A stretch of DNA of 64,000 nt from the NCBI GenBank assembly GCA_041392475.1, contig JAWKLZ010000001.1, positions 2,976,001-3,040,000 on the forward strand. Reading direction: 5' to 3'. The notes under the pieces were generated by a model, which did no database searches, had not been told where the DNA came from, and was given only the letters and a program-made list of their open reading frames with translations. Source of the stretch: Chitinophagales bacterium (GTDB lineage: Bacteria; Bacteroidota; Bacteroidia; Chitinophagales; UBA2359). Shown here piece after piece: positions 34,001 through 42,600 of the stretch. Position numbers and translations under genes: made by a program. Positions within the stretch are counted from its first letter, which is position 1. Each line of letters starts with the position of its first letter.

Positions 34001-34885
34001 TTTCCCTGCTGAATTATCGGTAAATACACAACTTTCTATTATCCCAGTGTCAATATCTATTCCACCGCCATTAAAGGCTGAAATATTATTGGAGAAAGTA
34101 CATTTGGTTAAGGTAGTGGTACCACTTCGACTTACCACTCCTCCTCCAACTAAAGCGAAATTGTTAGAAAAATTACACTCCATGATAACTGCATTGCTTA
34201 ATCCACTGTACATACCGCCACCTGATTCTGCGGTAGAATTGCTGTAAAAAAGGCAATGGGTCAAAGTAATGTTACTAAGTTCGTTGTACATTCCTCCGCC
34301 TGAGTTTCGTTGTCTGTATTCAAAGGAATATTCACCATTGGCATTCCCATTCTGAACATCAAAACCATTTATTATTGCAGCCTCACTTAAATTTTTAGTC
34401 GCTACCACCGTATAGGCATTGTCTTGTCGAGTAGCATGAGTTTGTAAGTCTTCACCTACCAACCCATCTGCATCATCCATACTGAGGTCGCCATTTAATG
34501 TACTTTTATGTACTTCCCAATCCCTATCTCCCATCATAGGGCTACCTGTATTGGGAAAACCTCCGTAGATTGTGAGGTCTTTGTTGAGGTAGAAAGTTTT
34601 GTCTCGGTTGTCGGCAGGAGCTGCATTGCCTGTTGCATCTTTGGAAGGATAATAAGTACCTTCGGCAACCCATATTTCATCTCCTTCTATGGCTGCATCT
34701 ATTGCAGGTTGCAGCTTGTCGAAGGCTTTTGCCCAAGTTGTCCCATCGCAACCTGTTGTGCAAGGGGTTGCGGCATTGACGTGGTAGGTGGTTTGGGCGT
34801 AACTGTGGATCGGGATGGCTAAAAAAAGTAGGAGGATCAATAGAGCAAGGTGGATTTGAATCTGTGTTATTGCTTTAAGAGACAT
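31040..34885 (-). CDS. Large secreted beta-helix protein with T9SS type A sorting domain
   Basis: A 1,281-residue cell-surface protein. Residues 1-30 are a signal peptide (cleavage after SYAQ). Residues about 33-530 start with TTYHVNAATPCTTGCDGTTWAKAFDKLQPAIDAA, as in right-handed beta-helix or choice-of-anchor Q proteins, and contain some ten turns with the SNNSAxxGGGI motif (for example near 222, 273, 384, 405). A series of SprB/Ig-like repeats follows (about 555-1200) with motifs such as YLWSNGETSQSF and GVYTVTVTNQEGC. The last 80 residues (LTVYPNPFGQETTIELS to KLMVEK) are a type A sorting domain. A GRGRGRGG stretch separates the last repeat from it. It is probably an adhesin or polysaccharide-binding protein; the beta-helix may also be an inactive lyase-like fold. 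Confidence 0.88.
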   Translation of the reverse strand: MSLKAITQIQIHLALLILLLFLAIPIHSYAQTTYHVNAATPCTTGCDGTTWAKAFDKLQPAIDAAIEGDEIWVAEGTYYPSKDATGNAAPADNRDKTFYLNKDLTIYGGFPNTGSPMMGDRDWEVHKSTLNGDLSMDDADGLVGEDLQTHATRQDNAYTVVATKNLSEAAIINGFDVQNGNANGEYSFEYRQRNSGGGMYNELSNITLTHCLFYSNSTAESGGGMYSGLSNAVIMECNFSNNFALVGGGVVSRSGTTTLTKCTFSNNISAFNGGGIDIDTGIIESCVFTDNSAGKDGGGISSVGGSNNILVKKCTFSDNSAANWGGAIYFFGGFDTQYHEIDNCSFLRNSAESGGGINVNFNTESSINACIFSNNSATYSGGGINNMSDSKSYVTNSVFSNNSAVNGGGINNSSDCSSYVTNCSFANNSAGTHGGGGIYNQRDGFSDVANCIFWGNGTQIFNGPDGEAAVSNSIVEGGYSEGTIIIDEDPLFIDPTNNDLRISFCSPAIDMGNNAADLDGAESGTETIADISTDLEGNSRIVNETVDMGAYESGAVIEGNLKYCASDNSTNLDAGNWTSYLWSNDSTTPTIEANGGIYTVTITDSHDCTATAEVTVTELADQPSITGNLQYCVSEPFTTLDSGNWTSYKWSTDETSRTIEVSEGTYTVTITNSNGCTGTDEVTVIENENPKPAFNNNTLNENWIVCSEASELKYVLKNEELGSGGNYSNGFDNYATYTWAIQNGSFSENPENKNTSKVYWNAGPETGKILVTVTDANGCQGNTMLSIEVLAPLQPIITGTFDYCRGREATLDAGVYDLAPQTYLWSNGETSQSFSTAEIGVYTVTVTNQEGCTGTAMAEVIATPCLAESGILTTNAATICAGGNVEVSTTNEQINNNYLQYFFLYTQDNLGNTLLQEYTGSNYESGEASASFGGLAAGNYLVCVYNECQDCLPNPSPITTNLDDIYLTGYIQDGCFDIECATITVPEAFEPSMEGSGQVTGTNSSGQNIFIAEICGGTTPYSIDFNSSGGFAAINDYPSSNAGCANYQIVYANGAEWTLTATDANNCTNETVVLSSAGLPSNPLPQIMTVEVGLETCVGDADGSITIEVEGGDGACGNYTYTWSGFNDFNVSVSDLTTGNEVTGLTSGFYHVTITDCAGTTATDDIFVGRKTGRGRGRGGCKTSGGENHNFNENEILTVYPNPFGQETTIELSMAQTSKISLSVYAMDGRKVAAIWKGEPIEGETLYRVTFEADKLPNGLYILELETELGERFYEKLMVEK

Positions 34886-35200
34886 AAAAGTTTGTTTTTT
34901 GAAATGACAAAGAATGAAATAGACAGTAAAACCGTCACAATTTCATTGCCAGTCTTTCTCCTAAGTCCCTCATTTTGACAAAGCCTTTAACACTCATGTT
35001 GCAATCTTTAACACTCATGTTGCATCACACTTTTTTTAAATACAATTTATTAATTTTCCACAAAAAATTATTTTACAATTAAAAACGCATTGTTTTTGCC
35101 AATCAAAAGAATGGAAAATACTGATTTTGACCATCCACAAAAGCTTGCCTATTAAATTATTTTGTTCAACCTCACCAAAAGGAGAAAATGTCCATAAAAA
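34886..35200. other. Upstream region of the beta-helix gene with a 21-bp tandem repeat
   Basis: The gap contains a tandem direct repeat of period 21: 34985-35005 and 35006-35026, both starting CTTTAACACTCATGTTGC. It lies 100-141 bp upstream of the start codon at 34885. Two full helical turns separate the copies, as in paired operator sites. The rest is AT-rich with no gene. Confidence 0.5.
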
Positions 35201-35236
35201 ATCGCCCAAGTGTCTAAAAAAAAGCACTTGGGCGAT
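35201..35236 (-). terminator. Leftward intrinsic terminator
   Basis: A 12-bp perfect stem (35201-35212 ATCGCCCAAGTG and 35225-35236, 12-nt loop) is followed on the minus strand by TTTTT. It lies just after the stop codon of the remnant at 35242-35427. Confidence 0.75.
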
Positions 35237-35241
35237 TGATA

Positions 35242-35427
35242 TCAGTAAAGATTATCTTGAATGAAAGTCTGACTCAATACATTGGTAGAACCTGTCAACA
35301 AATAGCCCCCATCGGGGGTAAAAACCACTTCTTCAAAAATGTTGAAGGTGACATTGTCCTTGTGCTTAAAAAACCGCTCAAATTCCTTTTCGCCCAATTC
35401 AGAAAATTTTGCAAAATAGCCATACAT
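35242..35427 (-). pseudogene. 3' remnant of a secreted repeat-type protein gene
   Basis: The 61 codons end in VFTPDGGYLLTGSTNVLSQTF, which resembles the T.DGGY...GST repeats of Bacteroidota surface proteins that report item counts along beta-propeller repeats. There is no signal peptide, an in-frame stop lies just upstream, and a terminator follows at once. This is best read as the tail of a lost gene rather than a complete small gene. Confidence 0.5.
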
Positions 35428-35486
35428 CGTAGCATGACATAAGATTATCTTTATTCGTAACCATCAAAACTTTGTTTCTAAAAACC

Positions 35487-36269
35487 TCAATTCCAACCCA
35501 AAAACACACTTACCACTTCAAAAAATGCGTCTGGCTGTTCGGCATGAACCCAATGCCCTGCATCTTCTACTACTTCAATTTTTGCCTTTGGAAAATGAGC
35601 AACAATCAATTCATCTGCCTTTCCCGCCTGCATATACCGCTCTGATTTACCTCCTTTCACAAACAAAGTATCTCCTTCAAACACATCAAAATCGGTCAGC
35701 GAATTGGCGAGAATATTCGCATAATTGAAGTGAATCGCCTGCAAATTGAATTTCCACTGATAGCCACCCGACTTATTTCGAGTCAAGTTTTTCAATAAAA
35801 ATTGGCGTACACCTTTCTCCTCTACCAAAGACTTCAAAGCCTCATCTGCCTCACTACGAGATTGCAGCAAATCTATGTTCACGTCAAAAAGAGCCTTGAA
35901 AATATCATCGTGTCCAGCAGGATAATCTTCAGGCGAAATATCCACAACCACGAGTTTATTCACACGATTCGGGTTTTCGACTGCAAACTGCATCACCGTT
36001 TTGCCGCCCATCGAATGACCGATTAAATGCGCTTTTTCGATATCGTGTTCGTCCATAAACTCCAATAAATCGTCTGCCATCAAATAATAATCGAACTCCA
36101 AACTATGCGGAGATTTTCCGTGATTGCGTTGGTCAATCAGATACACTCGGTAAGTTTCCGCAAACTTTCGTCCCAAGGTCTGCCAATTGTCGAGCATACC
36201 GAATAAGCCATGTAATATAAGTAAGGGCGGAGCATTGTCATCACCAAAAGATTTAAAATGTAGTTTCAT
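35487..36269 (-). CDS. Alpha/beta hydrolase (YbfF-like esterase)
   Basis: A 260-residue cytoplasmic hydrolase. The oxyanion motif HGLFG is at 20-24, the nucleophile Ser86 is in GHSMGG, the acid is probably in VVDISPEDY or the following strand, and His is in DAGHWVHAEQP near 237. The length and the DQRNHGKSPHS segment fit the YbfF group of short-chain acyl-CoA or ester hydrolases. The ATG at 36269 (MKLHFKSFG) is chosen because the upstream extension MLHSLINT adds nothing to the fold. The gene is divergent from the MsbA-like exporter, with a 143-bp shared promoter region. Confidence 0.87.
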   Translation of the reverse strand: MKLHFKSFGDDNAPPLLILHGLFGMLDNWQTLGRKFAETYRVYLIDQRNHGKSPHSLEFDYYLMADDLLEFMDEHDIEKAHLIGHSMGGKTVMQFAVENPNRVNKLVVVDISPEDYPAGHDDIFKALFDVNIDLLQSRSEADEALKSLVEEKGVRQFLLKNLTRNKSGGYQWKFNLQAIHFNYANILANSLTDFDVFEGDTLFVKGGKSERYMQAGKADELIVAHFPKAKIEVVEDAGHWVHAEQPDAFFEVVSVFLGWN

Positions 36270-36412
36270 AGTGTTTATAAGTGAATGCAACAAAAACTAA
36301 ATAAACGCAATTTGCTTATTATCAAACAATTATTTCTTTCGTCTTTCTACTTGTGTCTTTCGTCCAAATTCTAAAATTAGTAAACCACAAAACTAATTAA
36401 TAATTTTACGCC

Positions 36413-38242
36413 ATGAGTGACTTTATAAGAGTAATTCGCTATATCCTGCCCTTCAAAGGATATGCACTGCTAAATATTTTCTCCAATATATTGGCAGTAT
36501 TTTTTTCGTTGTTTTCTTTGGTGATGGTAGGGCCTTTTTTGGAAATTCTATTTGAGACCAAAGATGTAAACATTGCAGAAAAACCTGTGGTGAATTTTTC
36601 CAACCTCAAAGATTCGCTCATAGACTTTTTCTACTACCAACTGCAAAGCATCATTGACCAATATGGCAAATTGGATGCACTGCTTTTCATTTGCATTTTG
36701 GTCGCTACGTTCATTTTCCTCAAAAACCTGTTTCGCTTTTTGGGCTTGTATTTCATGGCCCCTATCCGCAATGGTGTGATTAGGGATGTTCGCAATCAGT
36801 TGTTTGCAAAAATAACCTCTTTGCCCTTGGGCTATTTTAGTGAAGAGAAAAAAGGCGACATACTCACCCGTGTTACCTCCGATGTGCAGGAAATCGAGTG
36901 GAGTATTTTGAGTGTTTTGGAAGCCACCTTTCGAGAACCCGTAGCCTTTGCAGCCTATCTATCCGCTATGCTGATGATTAGTCCTGTATTGACGCTTTTT
37001 GTGTTCACCATTTTACCCCTCACAGGCATTATCATCGCACGAGTTGCCAAAAGTTTGAAGAAAAGCTCACACGATGCCCAGTCGAAATTGAGTCTATTGA
37101 TGTCCATCATTGACGAAACCATTTCGGGTTTGAGGATTGTCAAAGGCTTCAATGCCATTCCCTCTCAAAATCGCAAGTTTCAACGTGAAAACCAAGCACA
37201 TTTCGACCTGATGAACAGGGTTTTGCGCCGCAAAGATTTATCCTCACCGCTTGCCGAATTTTTGAGCATTTTGGTGGTTTGTGTGGTCTTATATGTTGGC
37301 GGACGGATGGTATTGGGAGGCGAAAGCGATTTGCAGCCACAAGGATTCATTGTGTTCATGGTCATTTTCTCACAAATCATTCCTCCTGCAAGGTCTTTTG
37401 CTACGGCATTTTTCAACATTCAGAAAGGCATGGCCTCGGTAGAACGGGTCAACAAAATATTAGATGCCCACAATGACATTGAGGAGACGACAATTCCTAC
37501 TGCACTCAATAATTTTGACCATTCAATTGCGTTCAATAAAGTGGGATTCGCTTATGAAGAGCAATCGGTGCTAAAAAACATTAGTTTTGTCTTGCCAAAA
37601 GGCAAAATATTGGCTTTGGTAGGGGCATCTGGGGCAGGAAAATCTACGATTGCGGATTTAATTCCACGTTTTTACGATGTAAATGAAGGTGAAATTCTGT
37701 TGGATGGAGTAGATATTCGGCAATACCGCTTGGAAGATTTGCGAAAATTGATGGGAATTGTATCACAAGAAGCCATCCTCTTCAACGATACGGTTTTCAA
37801 TAACATAGCCTTTGGGATAGAACGTGAAGTCGAGCTAAAAGAGGTCATCCATGCTGCAAAGGTGGCTAATGCTCACGATTTTATTGTGCAACTTAGCAAT
37901 GGATATGATACCTTAGTTGGTGACCGAGGCAGTAAACTCAGTGGAGGAGAGCGGCAACGGCTGACCATTGCCAGAGCAGTGTTGAAGAATCCACCGATAT
38001 TGATTTTAGACGAGGCAACATCTTCATTAGATGCGGCTTCTGAAAAATTGGTACAGGATGCACTCTTCAAATTGATGCAAAACAGGACTTCTATTGTGAT
38101 TGCTCACCGATTGTCGACCATTCAATTTGCCGATGAAATATTGGTGATGAAAAGGGGCGAAATTGTAGAGCAAGGAACACATCAACAGTTATTGAAAAAA
38201 GGAGGAACTTACGAACAATTGGTTAAATTACAGGCTTTTTAA
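36413..38242 (+). CDS. MsbA-like ABC exporter (fused permease and ATPase)
   Basis: A 609-residue half-transporter working as a homodimer in the inner membrane. Six transmembrane segments (about 15-335) precede the nucleotide-binding domain, with Walker A GASGAGKST (about 404-412), signature LSGGERQR (about 508-515), Walker B ILILDEATS (about 527-535) and the H-loop IAHRLSTIQ. The family includes lipid A flippases (MsbA) and drug or peptide exporters; this size and sequence are usual for the Bacteroidota lipid/drug group. The PKD protein gene begins 10 bp after the stop, so they are likely cotranscribed. Confidence 0.9.
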   Translation: MSDFIRVIRYILPFKGYALLNIFSNILAVFFSLFSLVMVGPFLEILFETKDVNIAEKPVVNFSNLKDSLIDFFYYQLQSIIDQYGKLDALLFICILVATFIFLKNLFRFLGLYFMAPIRNGVIRDVRNQLFAKITSLPLGYFSEEKKGDILTRVTSDVQEIEWSILSVLEATFREPVAFAAYLSAMLMISPVLTLFVFTILPLTGIIIARVAKSLKKSSHDAQSKLSLLMSIIDETISGLRIVKGFNAIPSQNRKFQRENQAHFDLMNRVLRRKDLSSPLAEFLSILVVCVVLYVGGRMVLGGESDLQPQGFIVFMVIFSQIIPPARSFATAFFNIQKGMASVERVNKILDAHNDIEETTIPTALNNFDHSIAFNKVGFAYEEQSVLKNISFVLPKGKILALVGASGAGKSTIADLIPRFYDVNEGEILLDGVDIRQYRLEDLRKLMGIVSQEAILFNDTVFNNIAFGIEREVELKEVIHAAKVANAHDFIVQLSNGYDTLVGDRGSKLSGGERQRLTIARAVLKNPPILILDEATSSLDAASEKLVQDALFKLMQNRTSIVIAHRLSTIQFADEILVMKRGEIVEQGTHQQLLKKGGTYEQLVKLQAF

Positions 38243-38252
38243 CTTTAGAAGA

Positions 38253-39641
38253 ATGAAAACAAAATTTACTTTACTTTTATTTGTTGTCTTACTGCAATGT
38301 CAACTCACTGCAATTGAAGCACAAATAAGCATCACGGCAGAAGATTTGCCTTACCCTGGTTTGGAAGTACTTACCACTGTTGCAACACTTCCCCCCGTCA
38401 CAGTCGGAAAAGCAAGCAATCAATCGCAAATTTGGAACTACACCAAATTGGATGTAAATGCTACTCAAACCGTTGTTTTTGAAGAAGTAAGCGAAGATGA
38501 TTTAATTGCAAGTGAAAATTTCCCGAACGCAACGATGAAGAGTAATTTACTTTCTTTGTTTGGCGGCGGAAGTGATGTTTTTCCGATTGACTTGGGCGGA
38601 GCAACCAGCTATTATTCGCAAAATGCCAAAGGGAATGTGTTGATAAATGGCGTTCACCTGAATTTGGGAATCAACATTGACTCTCTTGGAATAGACGCAA
38701 TTAACCTCGTCGGCAATCCTGCGGATGCATTTTATACGGTGGGAGAATATGGCGATTCGTTTGACCATTTGGGTACTTATAGATATACCTTCGATGTGCA
38801 GTTAGATACTTTTCCTGCACCTGTTCCCATTACTGTTCAAATAAATACAGATAGACATACCGAAATTGATGCTTTTGGGGAGATGCAATTCAGAAATACG
38901 AACTATGATGTATTGCGTTACAACGAAACAACGGATGTAAATTTATTTATAGGAGTCCTACTTTTTGGCATTCCTATTTTCCCAATTATAGATACCAGTT
39001 TCCAAGTGCCTGCTTACCGTTTCTACACCAAGGACAAAGGTTATCCAGTGGCAAGTATCAATCTTGGAGAAGACGAAACGGGTTCATTTGTCGCCTCAGT
39101 TGAATATTTGGCACAGGCTGCACCCGATCCAATTGGCTTTAGTTATGAAGTGAATTGTTTGAATGTGGTTTTCACCAACACAAGTGACGAAACCAATGGT
39201 GCTTTATTAGAGAGTCTTTGGGATTTTGGCGATGGAACTACCAGCAATTTGAAGGATGTAGTGCATAACTATGAAGAAGCAGGCACATACACAGTATTAC
39301 TAGAAATCACAAATGCGAATGGCCAACAATTGAGTTTGACCAAAGTAGTTGAAGTAGGGTGTACGGATGTAGAGGCATTTGATCTACCAATGATAAGTCA
39401 TAGGGTTTTTCCCAATCCAGTAAGGGAAGTCTTACACTTTGCCTTTGAAGCAGATGCGCTCAATCACATTGAACAAATTCTTGTTTTCAATTCCTTGGGG
39501 CAGCAAACACACGCAATAAGCAGTCTTAGTGATGTGGTGCAGTTAGATGTATCCAATTGGAAAGAAGGAGTTTATTTCTATGCACTTACCAGCAAAAACG
39601 AAGGAACCATCTTTGGAGACCGTTTTGTTGTTCAGCACTAA
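38253..39641 (+). CDS. Secreted PKD-domain protein with T9SS type A sorting domain
   Basis: A 462-residue exported protein. Residues 1-24 are a signal peptide (cleavage after IEAQ). Residues about 28-285 form a beta-rich domain that I do not recognise. A PKD domain lies at about 300-372 (SLWDFGDGTTSNLKDVVHNYEEAGTY...). The last 80 residues (SHRVFPNPVREVLHF to FVVQH) are a type A sorting domain. It is probably on the cell surface, and is cotranscribed with the upstream exporter (10 bp) and perhaps the giant adhesin (37 bp downstream). Confidence 0.85.
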   Translation: MKTKFTLLLFVVLLQCQLTAIEAQISITAEDLPYPGLEVLTTVATLPPVTVGKASNQSQIWNYTKLDVNATQTVVFEEVSEDDLIASENFPNATMKSNLLSLFGGGSDVFPIDLGGATSYYSQNAKGNVLINGVHLNLGINIDSLGIDAINLVGNPADAFYTVGEYGDSFDHLGTYRYTFDVQLDTFPAPVPITVQINTDRHTEIDAFGEMQFRNTNYDVLRYNETTDVNLFIGVLLFGIPIFPIIDTSFQVPAYRFYTKDKGYPVASINLGEDETGSFVASVEYLAQAAPDPIGFSYEVNCLNVVFTNTSDETNGALLESLWDFGDGTTSNLKDVVHNYEEAGTYTVLLEITNANGQQLSLTKVVEVGCTDVEAFDLPMISHRVFPNPVREVLHFAFEADALNHIEQILVFNSLGQQTHAISSLSDVVQLDVSNWKEGVYFYALTSKNEGTIFGDRFVVQH

Positions 39642-39678
39642 TTTTATGACTATTTTAACACTATAAACACGATTGACA

Positions 39679-42600
39679 ATGAGGGGACTTTACTTACGTA
39701 ATTTACATGCTATTATTTGTCTCACAGCTTTATTTTTTAGCTCACTATCCATTCAAGCACAAAATACCTACAATATGGGAGATACGCCCAGCACAACTGA
39801 TGCTACGGGCTTTTTCAATGATGATGGAGGAAGCATTTTCCCAGGCTTCTATTCCAATCAATTAGGTCAGCCTCCCCAACAATTTACCATCTGTCCTCCC
39901 AATGCAGGTTGTGTCATCATGGATTTTTCATCCTTCATTACCGAAAACAGCTCCAATTTGGGACCTGGGGATGTATTGTATATTTATGATGGTCCCGATA
40001 CAAGTTCTGATGTAATTGGAGCTTATTCAGGATCTTTGTTGAGTAGCGAAAATGCCTTCGGGCAAGTGTTTGCAGGAAGTGGCTGTATGACCTTTGTTTT
40101 TGACGAAAATGGTGGTTTCTCCACCGTAGGATGGGCAGCAGAATGGACTTCTTTCACTAGCACTTGTATCACACGTTCGACACTTGATCCACCAGTCGAT
40201 TGCGAAACAGCTATTTTGGTGTGTGACGAAGAAACGCTGAACTACAACAGTAATGGCCCAGGAGTCGAGGAATTAATCAGTCAAGGTATCAACGGTTGTA
40301 TCAGTAGTGGAGAAACACAATCTGCTTGGTTTGTCATCAATATCAATCAGTTTGCTCCCTTCAATGTACCATTAGAATTTACTCTTTCACCCAAATCGGG
40401 TGGAGAAGACTATGATTTTGCAGTATATGGCCCCGTAGATGATTGCGAAAATCTTGGTTTCCCAATCCGTTGTACCTATGCTGAAGAAACATTTGCAGGT
40501 ACATTGCTTACAGGATTGAGGGCTGGAGAAACAGACGTTTCGGAATCTCCTACTGTGGATAGTAATGGAGGCAATGCGAATGGATTTGTTCAACCCATCG
40601 TTGTTAACCCAGGTGAAACCTACTACATTATGGTCAACAACTTTTCGACCAACAATGTGGGCTTCGACTTATTTTGGGGTGATGCCGTTTCAGACAACAA
40701 CTTGTTAGACTGCTCGGTGTGTGACTTTGCAGCCATTATGCCAGACGACTTTTCGGTTTGTCAGGGAGAATCATTTCAGTTACCAATTAGCATTTTCAAA
40801 GGCTCTGGCTTTTTTAGCTATGTTTGGTCAAGTGATGATCCTGTCAATTTCACAGGTGAAAATCCGGTTACAGTTACCCTTCCTCTGGGATTTAGTGGAG
40901 AAGTGGTAGTTGATTTATTGGTCATTGATACACAAGTCAATAATTGTGAAAGAGAAGGGTCTGTTACTATTGATGTACAATCTGATTTTCAATACGATGG
41001 CATCTCCATTGATCCAGAACTTTGCCCAGGAGAAGTGACAGATGTAGAACTTTTGGGTACTTTCGGCTCAAACTCGACAATCACTTGGAATCTTGGAAAT
41101 GCCAATATCTCAGGAGGAGATTTAACTACCACAGGCCCTCTTCAATTGAGTTGGGATACACCTGGCAATAAATTCGTTACAGCATTTATCGAACAGGGTG
41201 ACTGCCCCGCCATTAGCTTTCCTTTTCAAACAAAAGTATTGCCAATTATCGGCACACCTACGGTGATGTGTCCGACTATACCGAGTGATTCTACTTTTAC
41301 ATGGACACCCGTCACTGGAGCGATTAGCTATACTGTAACAGTATTAGTGAATGGAGTGCAAGTCAATCAATTCAATACTTCAAATGCAAAATACACCGTA
41401 TTGGGAGCTCAGGGAGAAGAAGTAGAAATCATTGTAATTGCCAATCATGGAAATGGATATTGTGATGGAGTAGCAGGCTCTGTCACCTGTACCATCTTAG
41501 GCTGTGAGTTGCCTGCTGATTTTGGAATCTTGGGGCTTAGCGATGCTTACTGTGTAGAGAATCCTGCAGTAACATTAGCAGCCAATCCGCCAGGAGGTAC
41601 TTTCACGATAGGAGATGATGAAGTTACCACCTTTGATCCCGCACAAGGAGAAGGTGAATATATCATACAATACACTCTTGTGGACGATGTACTGGGTTGT
41701 ATTTACATCGCAGAAGATACCGTTTCCGTTTTAGCTGCTATCACGGGTGACTTTGCAGTAACGGACTCTATCTGTACAGATGGATTTGCAACCATACAAT
41801 ACACAGGCAATGCAGGTGCAGATGCCGATTATAGTTGGACATTTGGAGGAGGAACAGCTTCTACAACAAGCGGCCCTGGGCCCATTGAAGTGACATGGAA
41901 CGGCCCTGGTTTTTACCCCATCACCCTCTTTGTTTCTGCCAATGGCTGTGATTCAGGTGTTCCTATTCCTGAATTTGTCACTGTTATTCAAACGCCTACT
42001 GCCCCAGTTCTAAGCTGCGATGAAGCCGACTTGGGTTGTGCAAGTGTGAGTTGGACAGCAGAAGCTGGACATTCCTACTTCATAGAAGCGTTTGTCAACA
42101 GTAGTTCCATACCTGTATCTTCTCCTATAAGTGGAGGAAATTTCAGCCAATGTGGTTTAGAAGACGGAGATACCCTTTTGGTCAATGTGTATGCAGAAAT
42201 CAATGGACAAAATTTCTGTGGCAGTACCGAAACGGTAACCATAGAATGTATTGTCAGCACTTGTCAAGAAACAACTTTGAGCATCTTAGGCTTAGATGAG
42301 TCCTATTGCTTGGGCGATCAAGTAATTGAAATTACTACTGAACCAACAGGAGGTACACTCAGTTCTCCTTCTGCTGGTTTGAATGGCAGCACTTTCACCA
42401 TTGCAGATGCAGGCGTAGGCGAACACACCATCACCTATGTATGGGAGGACGAAATAGGTTGTCTAAGCGATACTACCTTTACAACAACCATTTACGACAT
42501 ACCAACTGCTTCATTTACCATCAATCCCAACCCAATTTGCGAAGGCGGTGGTGCAACGATTACATATGATGGAACAACAGGAGTAGAAAATTATGAATGG

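Noticed and set aside
39673..39678. TTG at 39673 as the adhesin start
   Set aside because: An ATG two codons later gives the same signal peptide; TTG starts are rarer.
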